Counted from the first letter of the stretch, positions 17,361 through 27,424 are shown. The stretch: DNA of 64,000 nt from Acetobacteraceae bacterium (GCA_004843165.1 CP039459.1:1859587-1923586); one strand, 5' to 3'. A program made the numbers and translations. Notes: generated by a model not told the origin, from the sequence alone.

Positions 17361-18340
17361 ATAATCTCATGCCCCTCCCACCAGAGCAGCGCCGGGACAC
17401 CAACAAAAATTTCACGGCCGCGCCGGAGGAGAGAAAGACTAAAACTAATTTCCGCAGGGATTCCAAAGAGAAGTCCTAAACTGATATAGGCACCTTCTTG
17501 AACCCCAATAGAGGTTGGTACAAAGAAGAAAGTTGAGATGATTGCGCAAGAAATTCCTTCTAAAATTAAGCAATTCAACCATGAAATATGAGAAGAGAGT
17601 AAAAATAAAGCTACCCAAGTAAGGCTAGCGCTGAAGATCCATGCAAGGTAGTGGAAAAAAAGACCTTGTATAATTTGAAAGGGTTTGTCCCATATTTTGG
17701 AAAATTGAATGCCAAGACGTAATAATTTTTGTTTAAAAAACCGCTTCCATTTTTGATTCCGAATTTTAGGAATAAGAAATCGGCTTAAATGACCGAAATG
17801 GCTTTGAAGCCAAGCAAAAAGCAAAAGGGATATGGCAAGGATAAGGGCGCTGGCACCGACAGTTTTAAAATAAGTGTCTTCACTGCGATGGGTAACGCAT
17901 AAAAGAAAAAGCGCTGTGAGGATAAAGATGACCTGCGCCATTGCTTCTATTGTGATGTCAATGAGGTTTGACGCAGTTGCAATATTACGTTTTTCATTCT
18001 TGCTCAAGAAGCGTGATTGTTTTTTGGAAAAAAAAGTAATGGTTGCATAGGTACCAATAAGAATACCGCCAACTTGTGAAAAAGGAAGGCATGCCGCAGC
18101 GGAATCTCGTATGATTCGAGAGCATAAGAGTTGAAAAAATCCAAGTTCAGGTGTTGTACGTTTCCACGCTAAGGCTAAAATTGGATAATTCAGTAAGCTT
18201 AGTAACAGAAGAGAGGAAAAGCCGACAAAGCCTACTCGTAATAGAGAGTGAAATATGGCATTAATATCGTGGTTGATAGCCAAATAAAGAAAACAGATCG
18301 AGCCGGCAACAAAAAACAGTAAGGGAAGATATTTTTTCAA
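17339..18340 (-). CDS. hpnL: Hopanoid-cluster membrane protein, flippase-like (HpnL-type)
   Basis: A 333-residue polytopic membrane protein of the lysylphosphatidylglycerol-synthase transmembrane (flippase-like) superfamily, without any synthase domain. Family-like features are RIIRDSAAACLPFSQVGGI and FFFVPTSIGVQEGAYISLG. It is divergent from hpnA, and a membrane protein of this family (HpnL) is commonly encoded beside hopanoid genes, so a role in handling hopanoids or their lipid precursors is inferred. It is a distant relative of the N-terminal part of the MprF-like protein at 2974-5028. Function is unproven. Confidence 0.78.
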   Translation of the reverse strand: MKKYLPLLFFVAGSICFLYLAINHDINAIFHSLLRVGFVGFSSLLLLSLLNYPILALAWKRTTPELGFFQLLCSRIIRDSAAACLPFSQVGGILIGTYATITFFSKKQSRFLSKNEKRNIATASNLIDITIEAMAQVIFILTALFLLCVTHRSEDTYFKTVGASALILAISLLLFAWLQSHFGHLSRFLIPKIRNQKWKRFFKQKLLRLGIQFSKIWDKPFQIIQGLFFHYLAWIFSASLTWVALFLLSSHISWLNCLILEGISCAIISTFFFVPTSIGVQEGAYISLGLLFGIPAEISFSLSLLRRGREIFVGVPALLWWEGHEIIKNSRGK

Positions 18341-18372
18341 AAAAATGGGTTCTCAATCAAATGAAAATGATT

Positions 18373-18386
18373 ATTCAGATCTGAAT
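18373..18386. promoter_or_regulatory. 14-bp palindrome between hpnL and hpnA
   Basis: ATTCAGATCTGAAT is a perfect palindrome in the divergent promoter region, 33 bases from the hpnL start. It could be an operator, but no regulator is identified. Confidence 0.3.
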
Positions 18387-18524
18387 ATAATAAAGAAATA
18401 GCGTTTCATCCTTTAGATATAAACATTAAATTTATTTTTTATTTTAAAAATAGAGCTGGCATGTTTTATGAAAGAGACTTTCTTCTTATATGTTTTGGTT
18501 TACTAGGAAAGGGATCACAAAAAA

Positions 18525-19526
18525 ATGAATGCGCAAAAACCCTTATCCTTGGTTACAGGAGCAACTGGATTTGTTGGGGCTGCTGTTGCGCGTGCATTGC
18601 AAGAACGTGGCTACCCGTTGCGGCTTTTGGTCAGGAAAAATGCCAATCGACAAAATCTTAAAAATTTAGATGCGGAAATTGTAGAAGGTGACCTCAATGA
18701 TCCGGCTTCTTTGAGAAAAGCCATGCTTGGTGTTGGCGCATTATTCCATGTTGCAGCTGATTATCGCCTTTGGGTTCCAAACCCTTCTCAAATGAACAGA
18801 ATTAATATTGAGGGAACGCGCAATATTATTAAAGAGGCCCTAAAGGAGAAGGTAACTAAAATTGTTTATTGCTCTTCTGTTGCGACAATGCCCACAGCCT
18901 TAAATGGTCGTCCAACAATAGAAACGGATATTGTTACAGAAGCAAAAATTGTTGGCGCTTACAAGCGTTCTAAATATCATGCGGAACAAGAAGTGTTGCG
19001 CATGGTTAGAGAGGAAAAAGCGCCGGTTGTTATCGTTAATCCATCAACACCTATAGGGAGAGGAGATATTAAGCCAACACCAACAGGGCAGGTGATTTTT
19101 GACTGCGTTCGGGGGAAAATGCCTGCTTATGTCGAAACGGGTTTAAATGTTGTGGATGTTGATGACGTTGGTCTTGGGCATGTTTTGGCTTTTGAAAAAG
19201 GACGTATCGGTGAGCGGTATATTCTGGGCGGCGAGGATATTAAATTAGGCGATCTTTTTTCTCTTGTCGCACGTAAAGCAGGCGTTAAAGCACCTGTTTG
19301 GCGTTTAAATCCGGATTGGCTTTATCCATTTGCTATTTTTTCTGAATTATTTGCACGTATTTCAGGAAAAACACCAAGGCTACACCGTGATACCTTAACA
19401 ATGGCTAAAAAAATTATGTATTTTTCTTCAAGCAAGGCACGGAAAGAGTTAGGGTATAATCCCGTTTCAGCAGAACAGGCTGTTACTTCAGCGGTTCAGT
19501 GGTTTCAAAAATTTAAACAATTGTAA
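18525..19526 (+). CDS. hpnA: Hopanoid-associated sugar epimerase HpnA
   Basis: A 333-residue extended SDR protein. VTGATGFVGAAVA is the NAD(P)-binding motif, and AYKRSKYHAEQ contains the catalytic Tyr-x3-Lys. The TIGR-type HpnA family is defined by its place at the head of hopanoid clusters, as here. It is annotated as a sugar epimerase or dehydratase, and its substrate is not established. First gene of a probable operon running to hpnG, with hpnB starting 10 bases after its stop. Confidence 0.92.
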   Translation: MNAQKPLSLVTGATGFVGAAVARALQERGYPLRLLVRKNANRQNLKNLDAEIVEGDLNDPASLRKAMLGVGALFHVAADYRLWVPNPSQMNRINIEGTRNIIKEALKEKVTKIVYCSSVATMPTALNGRPTIETDIVTEAKIVGAYKRSKYHAEQEVLRMVREEKAPVVIVNPSTPIGRGDIKPTPTGQVIFDCVRGKMPAYVETGLNVVDVDDVGLGHVLAFEKGRIGERYILGGEDIKLGDLFSLVARKAGVKAPVWRLNPDWLYPFAIFSELFARISGKTPRLHRDTLTMAKKIMYFSSSKARKELGYNPVSAEQAVTSAVQWFQKFKQL

Positions 19527-19536
19527 AAGGCAGTTT

Positions 19537-20685
19537 ATGCGCTGGCTATCATATAGTACTTTGGGAATATGGGGATTTCTTGTTGCCTTTTGGGGGCGTT
19601 ATTGGCAGGGAGGTCCCTTTCTTTCATCTCAAGAGAATTTACAAACGCAGAAATATCCTGAAGTTCTTATCATTGTTCCAGCAAGGAATGAAGAAGAGCA
19701 TATCGCCGTTAGTTTGAAATCTTTATTAAATCAAGATTACCAAGGAACATATCGTGTTGTTGTTGTTGATGATGAAAGTACAGATACAACAAGAGCGCAA
19801 GCATTTGAGATTGCAAAGGATTACCCAGCGTTAACCGTTATCGAGGGTAAAGCTAGACCTTCGGGCTGGAGCGGTAAGCTGTGGGCACTTCATCAAGGGA
19901 TAAATGCAAGAGGGCATGAGATACCTGAAAATGGCTTTGTACTCTTTACAGATGCAGATATTTTACATGCCCCTGATCACCTAGACTCCTTGGTGAAAAA
20001 AGCGCTCCATGAGCGCTTGGATTTGGTTTCGGAAATGGTCATGTTGCAGTGTAACAATGTTCTTGAAAAGACATTCATTCCTGCATTTGTTTATTTCTTT
20101 GCATTTTTATATCCGTTTCGTAAAATTTCTAATCCAGATTCAATCATTTCGGGTGCTGCAGGCGGTACTGTTCTTTTGAAAAAAGAAATTTTGGATCGTA
20201 TTGGTGGGGTTGCGTCTATTCGTGGCGCCTTAATTGACGACTGTACTTTAGCCGCTCGCGTAAAAAGAATGGGCGGGCATCTCTATTTAGGGTGCAGTCA
20301 ACAAGCGTGGTCTTTACGTTCTTACGACAATATTAAAGAAATTTGGAATATGATTGCACGGACAGCCTATGTCCAACTACGTTATTCTCCTATTCTTTTA
20401 CTGCTTGTTTTGTTTGGGATGCTCTTCATTTGGTTTGGCCCTCTTGTCGCAGCGATCAAAGGAAAGAAATCATCCCGTTTTGCAGGGATTTCCGCTTATC
20501 TTATTGCGTGTGCAACCTTTATCCCCACCTTAAAATGGTTTCGCTTACCATTATGGAGAGCCTTACCGCTTCCCTTCATTGCGTTTTTTTATAGTTTAGC
20601 GACGCTAGGTTCTGCCTATAATCACTATTTTGGAAAAGGTGTCGAATGGCACCAGCGTACTTATGATGAAAATCATCCTTCTTAA
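19537..20685 (+). CDS. hpnB: Hopanoid-associated glycosyltransferase HpnB
   Basis: A 382-residue family 2 glycosyltransferase. After an N-terminal membrane segment come VPARNEEEHIAVSLKSLL, VVVDDESTDTT and FTDADI with the metal-binding Asp residues, then DDCTLAARVKR. Two or three hydrophobic segments follow near the C-terminus, so it acts at the inner membrane. HpnB proteins are found in hopanoid clusters, and the reaction is not proven. It lies between hpnA and the hpnC-hpnD fusion with short gaps. Confidence 0.92.
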   Translation: MRWLSYSTLGIWGFLVAFWGRYWQGGPFLSSQENLQTQKYPEVLIIVPARNEEEHIAVSLKSLLNQDYQGTYRVVVVDDESTDTTRAQAFEIAKDYPALTVIEGKARPSGWSGKLWALHQGINARGHEIPENGFVLFTDADILHAPDHLDSLVKKALHERLDLVSEMVMLQCNNVLEKTFIPAFVYFFAFLYPFRKISNPDSIISGAAGGTVLLKKEILDRIGGVASIRGALIDDCTLAARVKRMGGHLYLGCSQQAWSLRSYDNIKEIWNMIARTAYVQLRYSPILLLLVLFGMLFIWFGPLVAAIKGKKSSRFAGISAYLIACATFIPTLKWFRLPLWRALPLPFIAFFYSLATLGSAYNHYFGKGVEWHQRTYDENHPS

Positions 20686-20724
20686 CCTTTGTGAAATTGA
20701 TTGGATATAAGGCTCGTGTCTTCT

Positions 20725-22443
20725 ATGAATATGGCGCAATCTCGGGATCGAAAGAGTGAAAATTTTCCAGTTGGATCTTTTCTGATTTCAGCTAAACTGC
20801 GTAAAATTGTACATTTTTATTATAATTTTGCACGGATGGCGGATGATATTTCTGACAGCCAGGAACTCTCTGCATCAACCAAAAAAGAGCAACTTCTATC
20901 TCTGGAAAAGGCTTTGAATTCAGGTGTTTTTTCGGATGAAAAACAGATTATCGCCGCTGATTTAGGTCGGGAACTTACAAAGAGAAAGGTTCCGCTTTCT
21001 GTTGCTGGCGATCTGTTAAAGGCTTTTATTCAAGATACGGAGCAGTCTCGCTATCAAAGTTGGGACGATCTTATGGGATATTGCGCCAATTCAGCAGCGC
21101 CTGTTGGACGTTTCCTGTTAGCGATTCATCGTGAGAAAGAGGAATCCTATAGCGCTTCTGATGCATTGTGCGCCTCTTTGCAGGTTTTAAATCATCTACA
21201 GGACGTGCAGTCAGATCTGCGTATTTTAGATAGGTGCTATCTTCCTCTGGATTGGATGAAGGAAGAAGGGGTTCCGCTTGAAAGTGTGTTAGATGCAAAA
21301 TCTTCGACAGGTTTGAGAAAAGTTTTTAACCGTGTTCTAGATCATGTTGATCTTTTGAATAAGGAGGCTTCTAAGCTTCCAAAGAAAATTACGGATAAAC
21401 GCTTAAAGATGGAAGCTGCTGTGATTGTAAATCTTGCACATTCTTTGGCTAAAAAACTGAGAGAAGAAGACCCTTTAATGCAAAATGTTTCTTTAAGATT
21501 AGCAGATAAGCTTAAGGCGTTGTTTCAAGGTACCTCAGAGATTTTTTCTAAAAACCTGCAAGATGTAAATTTAGAAAAAGATGGTCTTCCTTGCGCTTAT
21601 CAAGATATGGAAGCAGTAGAGGCGCAGATTATAAGGGCTCAGACTTCTTTTTATAAGGGGATGCGTATTTTACCACGTGCACGGCGTGAGGCGATGTACG
21701 CTATTTATGCCTTATGTCGAGAGCTGGATGACATTGCTGATGGCGATAGCCCAGCAGGTAAGGATATTGAAAAGTCTTTTGCGCTTTTAGATCATTGGTC
21801 AAAAAGAATTCGTGAAATTTATAAAGGTCATGCAGACACGTCTTTAGAGCGTGTTCTGCTGGCAGCTATTTCCTGTTATGATCTTGATGAAAGAGATTTT
21901 CAGGAGATTATCGAAGGGATGAGAATGGATCTGAATGGTCCAATTGTTTTTCCGGATGAAAAGACTTTGGATTTATATTTTGACCGTGTTGCTTCGGCTG
22001 TTGGACGGCTTTCTATTAGAATTTTTGGTGCTGAAGGTGAAAATGGTTTAAAGGTTGCTTATCATCTCGGCAGAGCTTTGCAGCAGGTGAATATTCTAAG
22101 AGATATTGAAACGGATCTTCATCTCGGACGTTGTTATCTCCCTAAGGAACTCGCAGATCGTTTTCAGATTTCACGGGATTTGAGCCTACTCCTTTCTTCA
22201 GAGAAGCTTCCCGATATTTGTAAAATTTTGGCTATGCGGGCCAAGGATAGTTTTCGTAGGTCAGAGTATTATATGCAGTGTTGTCCTTCTAAAACCATGC
22301 TTCCTGCACGTTTAATGGCAGCCTCTTACAAGGCAACTTTAAAACGCTTAGAAAATCGTGGCTGGATGCATAGCGGTGCGCCTTTAAATAAGTCACCTTT
22401 TTGGAAAATTTTCTTCTTGGTGAAGGCCTTGATTGGGAAATGA
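20725..22443 (+). CDS. hpnCD: Fused HpnC-HpnD squalene-synthase-like protein
   Basis: One open frame holds two complete head-to-head prenyltransferase domains. The N-terminal half (about residues 10-280) looks like HpnC: ENFPVGSFLI, the Asp-rich ARMADDISDS and the second motif LQDVQSDL. The C-terminal half (from about residue 292) looks like HpnD: QTSFYKGMRILPRARR, CRELDDIADG and QVNILRDIETDLHLGRCYLP. Known family roles: HpnD makes presqualene diphosphate from two farnesyl diphosphates, and HpnC turns it into hydroxysqualene. In the genomes I know these are two adjacent genes; here they are one polypeptide of about 572 residues, which could channel the intermediate. ATG 20725 is preferred (AAGG upstream); TTG 20701 is possible. 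The stop overlaps hpnE. Confidence 0.92.
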   Translation: MNMAQSRDRKSENFPVGSFLISAKLRKIVHFYYNFARMADDISDSQELSASTKKEQLLSLEKALNSGVFSDEKQIIAADLGRELTKRKVPLSVAGDLLKAFIQDTEQSRYQSWDDLMGYCANSAAPVGRFLLAIHREKEESYSASDALCASLQVLNHLQDVQSDLRILDRCYLPLDWMKEEGVPLESVLDAKSSTGLRKVFNRVLDHVDLLNKEASKLPKKITDKRLKMEAAVIVNLAHSLAKKLREEDPLMQNVSLRLADKLKALFQGTSEIFSKNLQDVNLEKDGLPCAYQDMEAVEAQIIRAQTSFYKGMRILPRARREAMYAIYALCRELDDIADGDSPAGKDIEKSFALLDHWSKRIREIYKGHADTSLERVLLAAISCYDLDERDFQEIIEGMRMDLNGPIVFPDEKTLDLYFDRVASAVGRLSIRIFGAEGENGLKVAYHLGRALQQVNILRDIETDLHLGRCYLPKELADRFQISRDLSLLLSSEKLPDICKILAMRAKDSFRRSEYYMQCCPSKTMLPARLMAASYKATLKRLENRGWMHSGAPLNKSPFWKIFFLVKALIGK

Positions 22444-23744
22444 GCAGTGTTCACATCGTTGGTGGGGGAATAGCCGCTTTATCCGCCGCTGTTGAGTTAG
22501 CGCCACAGGCAGAAATTTTTCTATATGAGGCTGCTGCTATTTGTGGCGGGCGTGCACGTTCTTTTTATGATTCCCAATTAGAATCCTACATAGATAACGG
22601 CAATCATTTGATTTTGTCTGGAAACCAATATCTCTTGCGTTATCTAGATCTCATTGGGTCTCGCGATCGTTTAAAAGATCAGGGAAAAGGTTTTTTCCCC
22701 TTTTTTGATCTTGAGAGGCAAAAAGCTTGGAATTTATCGCTTTCCTCTGGAAAAATACCTTTTTGGCTTTTTTCTGCTTCCTGTCGTCCACCAAATATGA
22801 AGCTAAAAGAGTTGACTGCTTTTTTAAAATTTCTAAAAGCAGGGCCAGAAACAACTGTCAGTGAGTGTTTAGAAAGTGGTGGATTGACAGATCTTTTGCT
22901 GAAACCGTTGGCAATTTCAGCTTTAAACACTTCTGTTCAATCAGGAAGTGCTGCACTTTTTGCAAATATTATAAAAGAAAGTTTAATGAAGGGCGGAAAA
23001 GGATGTCATCCCTTATATCCTGTCAAAAATTTGGCGGATGCTTTTATCGATCCCGCACTTTCTTACTTGAAAAGTTTCAAGGCACATTTAAATTTCAATG
23101 CACGTGTAAAGGAAATTATTTCAGAAAAGGGGCGGGTTACGGGACTGCGCATTGGTAAAAAACTCATTCCGATTTCTGATGAGGATTCTGTTATTTTAGC
23201 CACGCCAAGTCATGTAACGAGAGAACTTCTGCCTGAAATCCAGGGGCCTGATCGTTATGAAAGTATTTTAAACCTTCATTTTTCCTTGCCTTTTTTACCT
23301 TTGTTAAAAGGGCCAATAGCGCAGTCTGGATTTTTAGGTCTTAACGGTGGAATTGCCGAATGGATATTTGTGAAAGATAGAATTCTTTCCGTAACCATCA
23401 GCGCTGCTAATCGTTACAGCGACAGATCAAAGGATTCGCTTATAAAGCAGGTGTGGAAAGAGTTGTGTTTTGCACTGAAGACAGTGATTGAGCAGGATTT
23501 ATTTGAAATAGAAATGCCCACTTGCCGTTTGATTAATGAAAAAAGAGCTACTTTTGAAGCAACACCGTTAGAGAATGCAAAGCGACCTGGGACTTCAACG
23601 CCGCTTCTTAATCTTGTTTTGGCAGGAGATTGGATTGCAACAAGTCTCCCCTCGACATTGGAGGGGGCTGTTCGTTCCGGATTGGCGGCAGTCGGTGAGC
23701 TTGGTTTTCGATCTGCGATCTCAGAGGGATACCATCCGGCTTAG
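22440..23744 (+). CDS. hpnE: Hydroxysqualene dehydroxylase HpnE
   Basis: A flavin amine-oxidase-like protein of about 434 residues. It begins with VHIVGGGIAALSAAVEL, the FAD ADP-binding motif, then GGRARSF and ends with LAGDWIATSLPSTLEGAVRSG, the usual C-terminal FAD contact. HpnE reduces hydroxysqualene to squalene, completing the bacterial HpnCDE route. ATG 22440 overlaps the stop of the hpnC-hpnD fusion (ATGA), which supports translational coupling. An earlier in-frame ATG at 22401 would add 13 residues unlike the family. Confidence 0.94.
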   Translation: MSSVHIVGGGIAALSAAVELAPQAEIFLYEAAAICGGRARSFYDSQLESYIDNGNHLILSGNQYLLRYLDLIGSRDRLKDQGKGFFPFFDLERQKAWNLSLSSGKIPFWLFSASCRPPNMKLKELTAFLKFLKAGPETTVSECLESGGLTDLLLKPLAISALNTSVQSGSAALFANIIKESLMKGGKGCHPLYPVKNLADAFIDPALSYLKSFKAHLNFNARVKEIISEKGRVTGLRIGKKLIPISDEDSVILATPSHVTRELLPEIQGPDRYESILNLHFSLPFLPLLKGPIAQSGFLGLNGGIAEWIFVKDRILSVTISAANRYSDRSKDSLIKQVWKELCFALKTVIEQDLFEIEMPTCRLINEKRATFEATPLENAKRPGTSTPLLNLVLAGDWIATSLPSTLEGAVRSGLAAVGELGFRSAISEGYHPA

Positions 23745-23788
23745 AAAAGTCTAAACAATTATCATTTTATCGTTTTTCGGAGAGTATA

Positions 23789-25780
23789 ATGGCTAAAACG
23801 AAAGAACAGCAAACTTTAAAAGAAGTAAAACCGGCCTTTAAAATAAAGTCTTTTTTAGAGTTGTTGGAAAAGAAGCTTGGTGCGGCTCAGGATGCTCTTC
23901 TTAAGCATCAAAATAAAGATGGACATTGGGTTTTTGAGCTTGAGGCGGATGCCACTATTCCTGCTGAATATGTTTTACTGGAACATTATGTTGACCGTAT
24001 TGATCCTGAAAAAGAAGAAAAAATTGCTAAATATCTTCGTGATCGGCAGGAAGAACACGGTGGATGGCCGCTTTATTATGATGGAAAATTTGATTTATCT
24101 GCCAGTGTAAAGGCGTATTATGCCTTGAAGGTGATTGGTGATTCTCCAGATGCACCACATATGCGTAAAGCCCGTGAAGCCATTTTAAGGCATGGGGGTG
24201 CTGAAAGAAGTAACGTGTTTACACGTATTCTTTTGGCTCTTTATGGTCAGGTTCCTTGGGATGCCGTGCCCGTTATGCCCGTTGAGCTTATACTTTTGCC
24301 ACGTAAGGCATTTGTTTCAATATGGAACATGTCTTACTGGTCTCGAACCGTGATTGCGCCATTACTTGTTTTGGCAGCTTTGCGTCCGTTGGCTATTAAT
24401 CCAAAAAATGTTCATATTGATGAACTCTTTAGAACACGCCCTTCTAAAATTAAAGACTGGATACGGGGTCCGTACCGCTCTTGGTGGGGATATGCTTTCA
24501 AAGCTTTAGATGTCGTTCTTCGTAAAGTAGAGCCTTTTTTCCCACGCCGTACCCGTCGCCGTGCTATTGGAAAAGCGATTGCTTTTATTGAGGAAAGATT
24601 AAGTGAGGGCGGACTTGGGGCGATTTATCCTGCAATGGCTAATGTTGTCATGATGTACAGGGCTCTGGGAGTTAAGGACAACCATCCTTTAGCCCGTGAA
24701 GCGTGGGACAGTATCCAGGATTTACTCGTTGAAAAGAATGAAGAAATTTATTGTCAGCCATGCGTTTCGCCTGTGTGGGATACGGGACTTGCAAGTGTAG
24801 CGCTTATTGAAGTTTTTGATGGAAACGATACCGTCTTAAAAGAAGAAACCAAAAAGCATCTCATAGAGGCGGCCGAATGGTTAAAAGAGCGTCAAATTCT
24901 TGATGTCAGAGGGGATTGGGCTGTCAATACAGCAAAAGATATTGAGCCGGGTGGATGGGCTTTTCAATATGAAAACCCCTATTATCCAGATGTAGATGAT
25001 ACAGCCGTTGTCGGTATTTTCCTTCATCGTTTAGATGCAAAAAAGAATTCTTTTGCAATTGAGCGTGCTAGAAAATGGGTTAAGGGCCTACAATCTACAA
25101 ACGGGGGATGGGGTGCTTTTGATATCGATAATGATCTTGATATTTTAAACCAAACACCTTTTGCAGATCATGGTGCGCTTTTAGATCCGCCAACGGCAGA
25201 TGTTTCGGCACGCTGTGTTTCCTTTTTAGCACAGGTTGGTAAAGATGAGGATATTCAAAGTCTAGAAAGAGGGATTGCTTATCTCCGTAAAGAGCAGGAG
25301 GCAGATGGTTCTTGGTTTGGGCGTTGGGGCACGAATTATATTTATGGAACATGGTCTGTCCTTTCCGCTTTTAATGCTGCGGAACTTCCACATGATGACG
25401 CAGCGATCCAAAAAGCAGTTCGCTGGTTAGAAAAAGTGCAAAGAGAGGATGGCGGATGGGGAGAGGACTGCGCCAGCTATGAAGGGGCAGAACCGGGTAG
25501 CTATCGCCGTAGTTTGCCAACGCAAACAGCATGGGCATTATTGGCATTAATGGCTGTGGGAGAAGTCCATTCAGAAGTCGTTCAACGTGGAATTGATTAT
25601 TTGCTTTCAACACAGAATGAAAATGGGGAATGGGAAGAGAGTTTTCATAATGCTGTTGGTTTTCCGAGAGTCTTTTATTTGCGCTATCATGGGTATAAAC
25701 ATTTCTTCCCCTTGCTCGCTCTCTCACGTTTTAAAAATCTGAAAGAGAATGATATCAAAAGTACAAGCTGGGGGATTTGA
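23789..25780 (+). CDS. shc: Squalene-hopene cyclase
   Basis: A 663-residue class II terpene cyclase that converts squalene to hopene and diplopterol at the inner membrane. The DxDD-type proton-donor motif DVDDTA starts at residue 401, and several QW repeats (for example QEEHGGWP, QSTNGGWGAFD, QREDGGWGED, QNENGEWEESF) are visible. Length is normal. It carries the central step of the cluster. The start ATG 23789 follows GGAGAG. Confidence 0.98.
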   Translation: MAKTKEQQTLKEVKPAFKIKSFLELLEKKLGAAQDALLKHQNKDGHWVFELEADATIPAEYVLLEHYVDRIDPEKEEKIAKYLRDRQEEHGGWPLYYDGKFDLSASVKAYYALKVIGDSPDAPHMRKAREAILRHGGAERSNVFTRILLALYGQVPWDAVPVMPVELILLPRKAFVSIWNMSYWSRTVIAPLLVLAALRPLAINPKNVHIDELFRTRPSKIKDWIRGPYRSWWGYAFKALDVVLRKVEPFFPRRTRRRAIGKAIAFIEERLSEGGLGAIYPAMANVVMMYRALGVKDNHPLAREAWDSIQDLLVEKNEEIYCQPCVSPVWDTGLASVALIEVFDGNDTVLKEETKKHLIEAAEWLKERQILDVRGDWAVNTAKDIEPGGWAFQYENPYYPDVDDTAVVGIFLHRLDAKKNSFAIERARKWVKGLQSTNGGWGAFDIDNDLDILNQTPFADHGALLDPPTADVSARCVSFLAQVGKDEDIQSLERGIAYLRKEQEADGSWFGRWGTNYIYGTWSVLSAFNAAELPHDDAAIQKAVRWLEKVQREDGGWGEDCASYEGAEPGSYRRSLPTQTAWALLALMAVGEVHSEVVQRGIDYLLSTQNENGEWEESFHNAVGFPRVFYLRYHGYKHFFPLLALSRFKNLKENDIKSTSWGI

Positions 25781-25784
25781 ATAT

Positions 25785-26414
25785 ATGCTGGGAATTATTA
25801 CGGGCTTAAGAGCTGAGGCTAAAATTGCACGTTATTTTTTCCCTGATGCCCTGATTGTAATGAGTTACTCAAGACATCAGGGCGCCCTTGAGGCGATAGA
25901 ATATCTTAAAAAAAAGCAGGTGACGCATATCCTTTCTTTTGGATGTGCGGGAGCCTTGAGTTCCAAAATGTCTGTTGGTGATATTTTAGTGCCTCGGAGT
26001 ATCGTGGTTGGTGAGAAAAGGATAGAGACTTCAAAATCGCTTCCTTGGGATATTTCTAAAGCAAAATCTCTTTCTGTTCCGTTACTAGCTGTCGAAAAGA
26101 TTATTGCAAGTACAGTGGAAAAGGAATTTTTACACCAGAAAACGGGGGCTTTTTCTGTTGATATGGAAAGCGGCGTTGCGGCGACAAGTGGCTTGCCGTT
26201 TTCTGTTTTACGGGTGGTTTGTGATGAAGTGACGCAGATCTTACCACCAGCTGCCTTAGTTCCTTTAAATAAACGTGGGGCTCCCTCTTTACGATTGATC
26301 TTGCATTCTCTCTGGAAAAATCCTTCACAAATATCAGATTTACTTAAATTGGGTAGGAATGCTTATTTGGCACAGAAGGCAATGAAAGAATATTTAAAAA
26401 GAGTGTGTTTCTGA
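25785..26414 (+). CDS. hpnG: Hopanoid-associated phosphorylase HpnG
   Basis: A protein of about 209 residues of the nucleoside phosphorylase (PNP/UDP) fold: LGIITGLRAEAKIA at the start, ILSFGCAGAL, then the VDMESGVAA segment with the conserved Met-Glu. HpnG removes adenine from adenosylhopane to give ribosylhopane during side-chain formation. Its partner HpnH, which makes adenosylhopane, is not in this window. ATG 25785 lies 4 bases after the shc stop and fits the family N-terminus; an upstream ATG at 25749 inside shc is less likely. Confidence 0.9.
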   Translation: MLGIITGLRAEAKIARYFFPDALIVMSYSRHQGALEAIEYLKKKQVTHILSFGCAGALSSKMSVGDILVPRSIVVGEKRIETSKSLPWDISKAKSLSVPLLAVEKIIASTVEKEFLHQKTGAFSVDMESGVAATSGLPFSVLRVVCDEVTQILPPAALVPLNKRGAPSLRLILHSLWKNPSQISDLLKLGRNAYLAQKAMKEYLKRVCF

Positions 26415-26573
26415 GTATTTGCGAGAGATTCCTCTTGTTTTTTGACTGGAAACGTTATAAAGAAAAAATCTTAATAGATTAGTTTGCCTAAACACACATG
26501 CGCAATTTTATTTTTGGTGGCATTTTTTGAATGCTTGATTATTGTGCAGAGGCTTAACCAGAGGAAATAAAAA

Positions 26574-27362
26574 ATGGCAGATCGCGCCTTTACAATGCGT
26601 CAGCTATTAGAAGCTGGCGTTCATTTCGGACATCATACACGTCGCTGGAATCCAGCAATGGGTCGATATATTTTTGGTGTTCGCAACAACATTCACATCC
26701 TTGATCTTCAGCAGACAGTGCCTTTGCTGAACCAAGCCCTAAAAGCTGCACGTGATGTTGCTGCTGCAGGTGGACGTGTTCTTTTTGTTGGCACAAAGCG
26801 TGCTGCGGAACAGCCAATCGCAGATGCAGCACAAAGATGTGGTCAGTATTATGTCAATCACCGCTGGTTAGGTGGTATGTTGACGAACTGGAAAACGATC
26901 ACAGGTTCCATCCGTCGTTTAGGCTCAATTGAAGAGACTTTAGGCGAAAATGAGGTCGGTTTAACAAAGAAAGAGTTGCTTGATCTTACCCGTAAACGTG
27001 ACAAATTAGAGCGTTCTTTGGGCGGAATTAAAGAAATGGGCGGCTTGCCAAGTCTTCTTTTTGTCATTGATACAAATCGTGAGAAATTGGCGATTGAAGA
27101 AGCTCGTAAGTTGAATATTCCTGTGGCTGCTATCTTGGATAGTAACTCAGATCCATCTGGTATTACATATCCTATCCCAGGAAATGATGATGCTATTCGT
27201 GCTATCAATTTTTACTGTGATCTCATGGCAGGTGCCGTTCTTGACGGAATTTCTGCAGAAATGGCTGCCTCTGGTGCCGATTTGGGTGAAATTGAAAATA
27301 TCGGAGAAGAAATCCCAAACGTTGAAGAAACTTCTAAAGAAAAAGAAGAAGCCGCTTCTTAA
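26574..27362 (+). CDS. rpsB: 30S ribosomal protein S2
   Basis: A 262-residue S2 protein: [49 protein letters not shown] and [12 protein letters not shown] are classical segments. The acidic C-terminal tail is longer than in E. coli, as in other alphaproteobacteria. AGAGGA lies upstream of the ATG. It is in the usual pair with tsf, 62 bases downstream. Confidence 0.98.
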   Translation: MADRAFTMRQLLEAGVHFGHHTRRWNPAMGRYIFGVRNNIHILDLQQTVPLLNQALKAARDVAAAGGRVLFVGTKRAAEQPIADAAQRCGQYYVNHRWLGGMLTNWKTITGSIRRLGSIEETLGENEVGLTKKELLDLTRKRDKLERSLGGIKEMGGLPSLLFVIDTNREKLAIEEARKLNIPVAAILDSNSDPSGITYPIPGNDDAIRAINFYCDLMAGAVLDGISAEMAASGADLGEIENIGEEIPNVEETSKEKEEAAS

Positions 27363-27424
27363 GGCTTTTTCTTTCATAGAAATATTAAAAACGTAAAAGA
27401 TTTTATTCTTCATAGGAGTTAATA

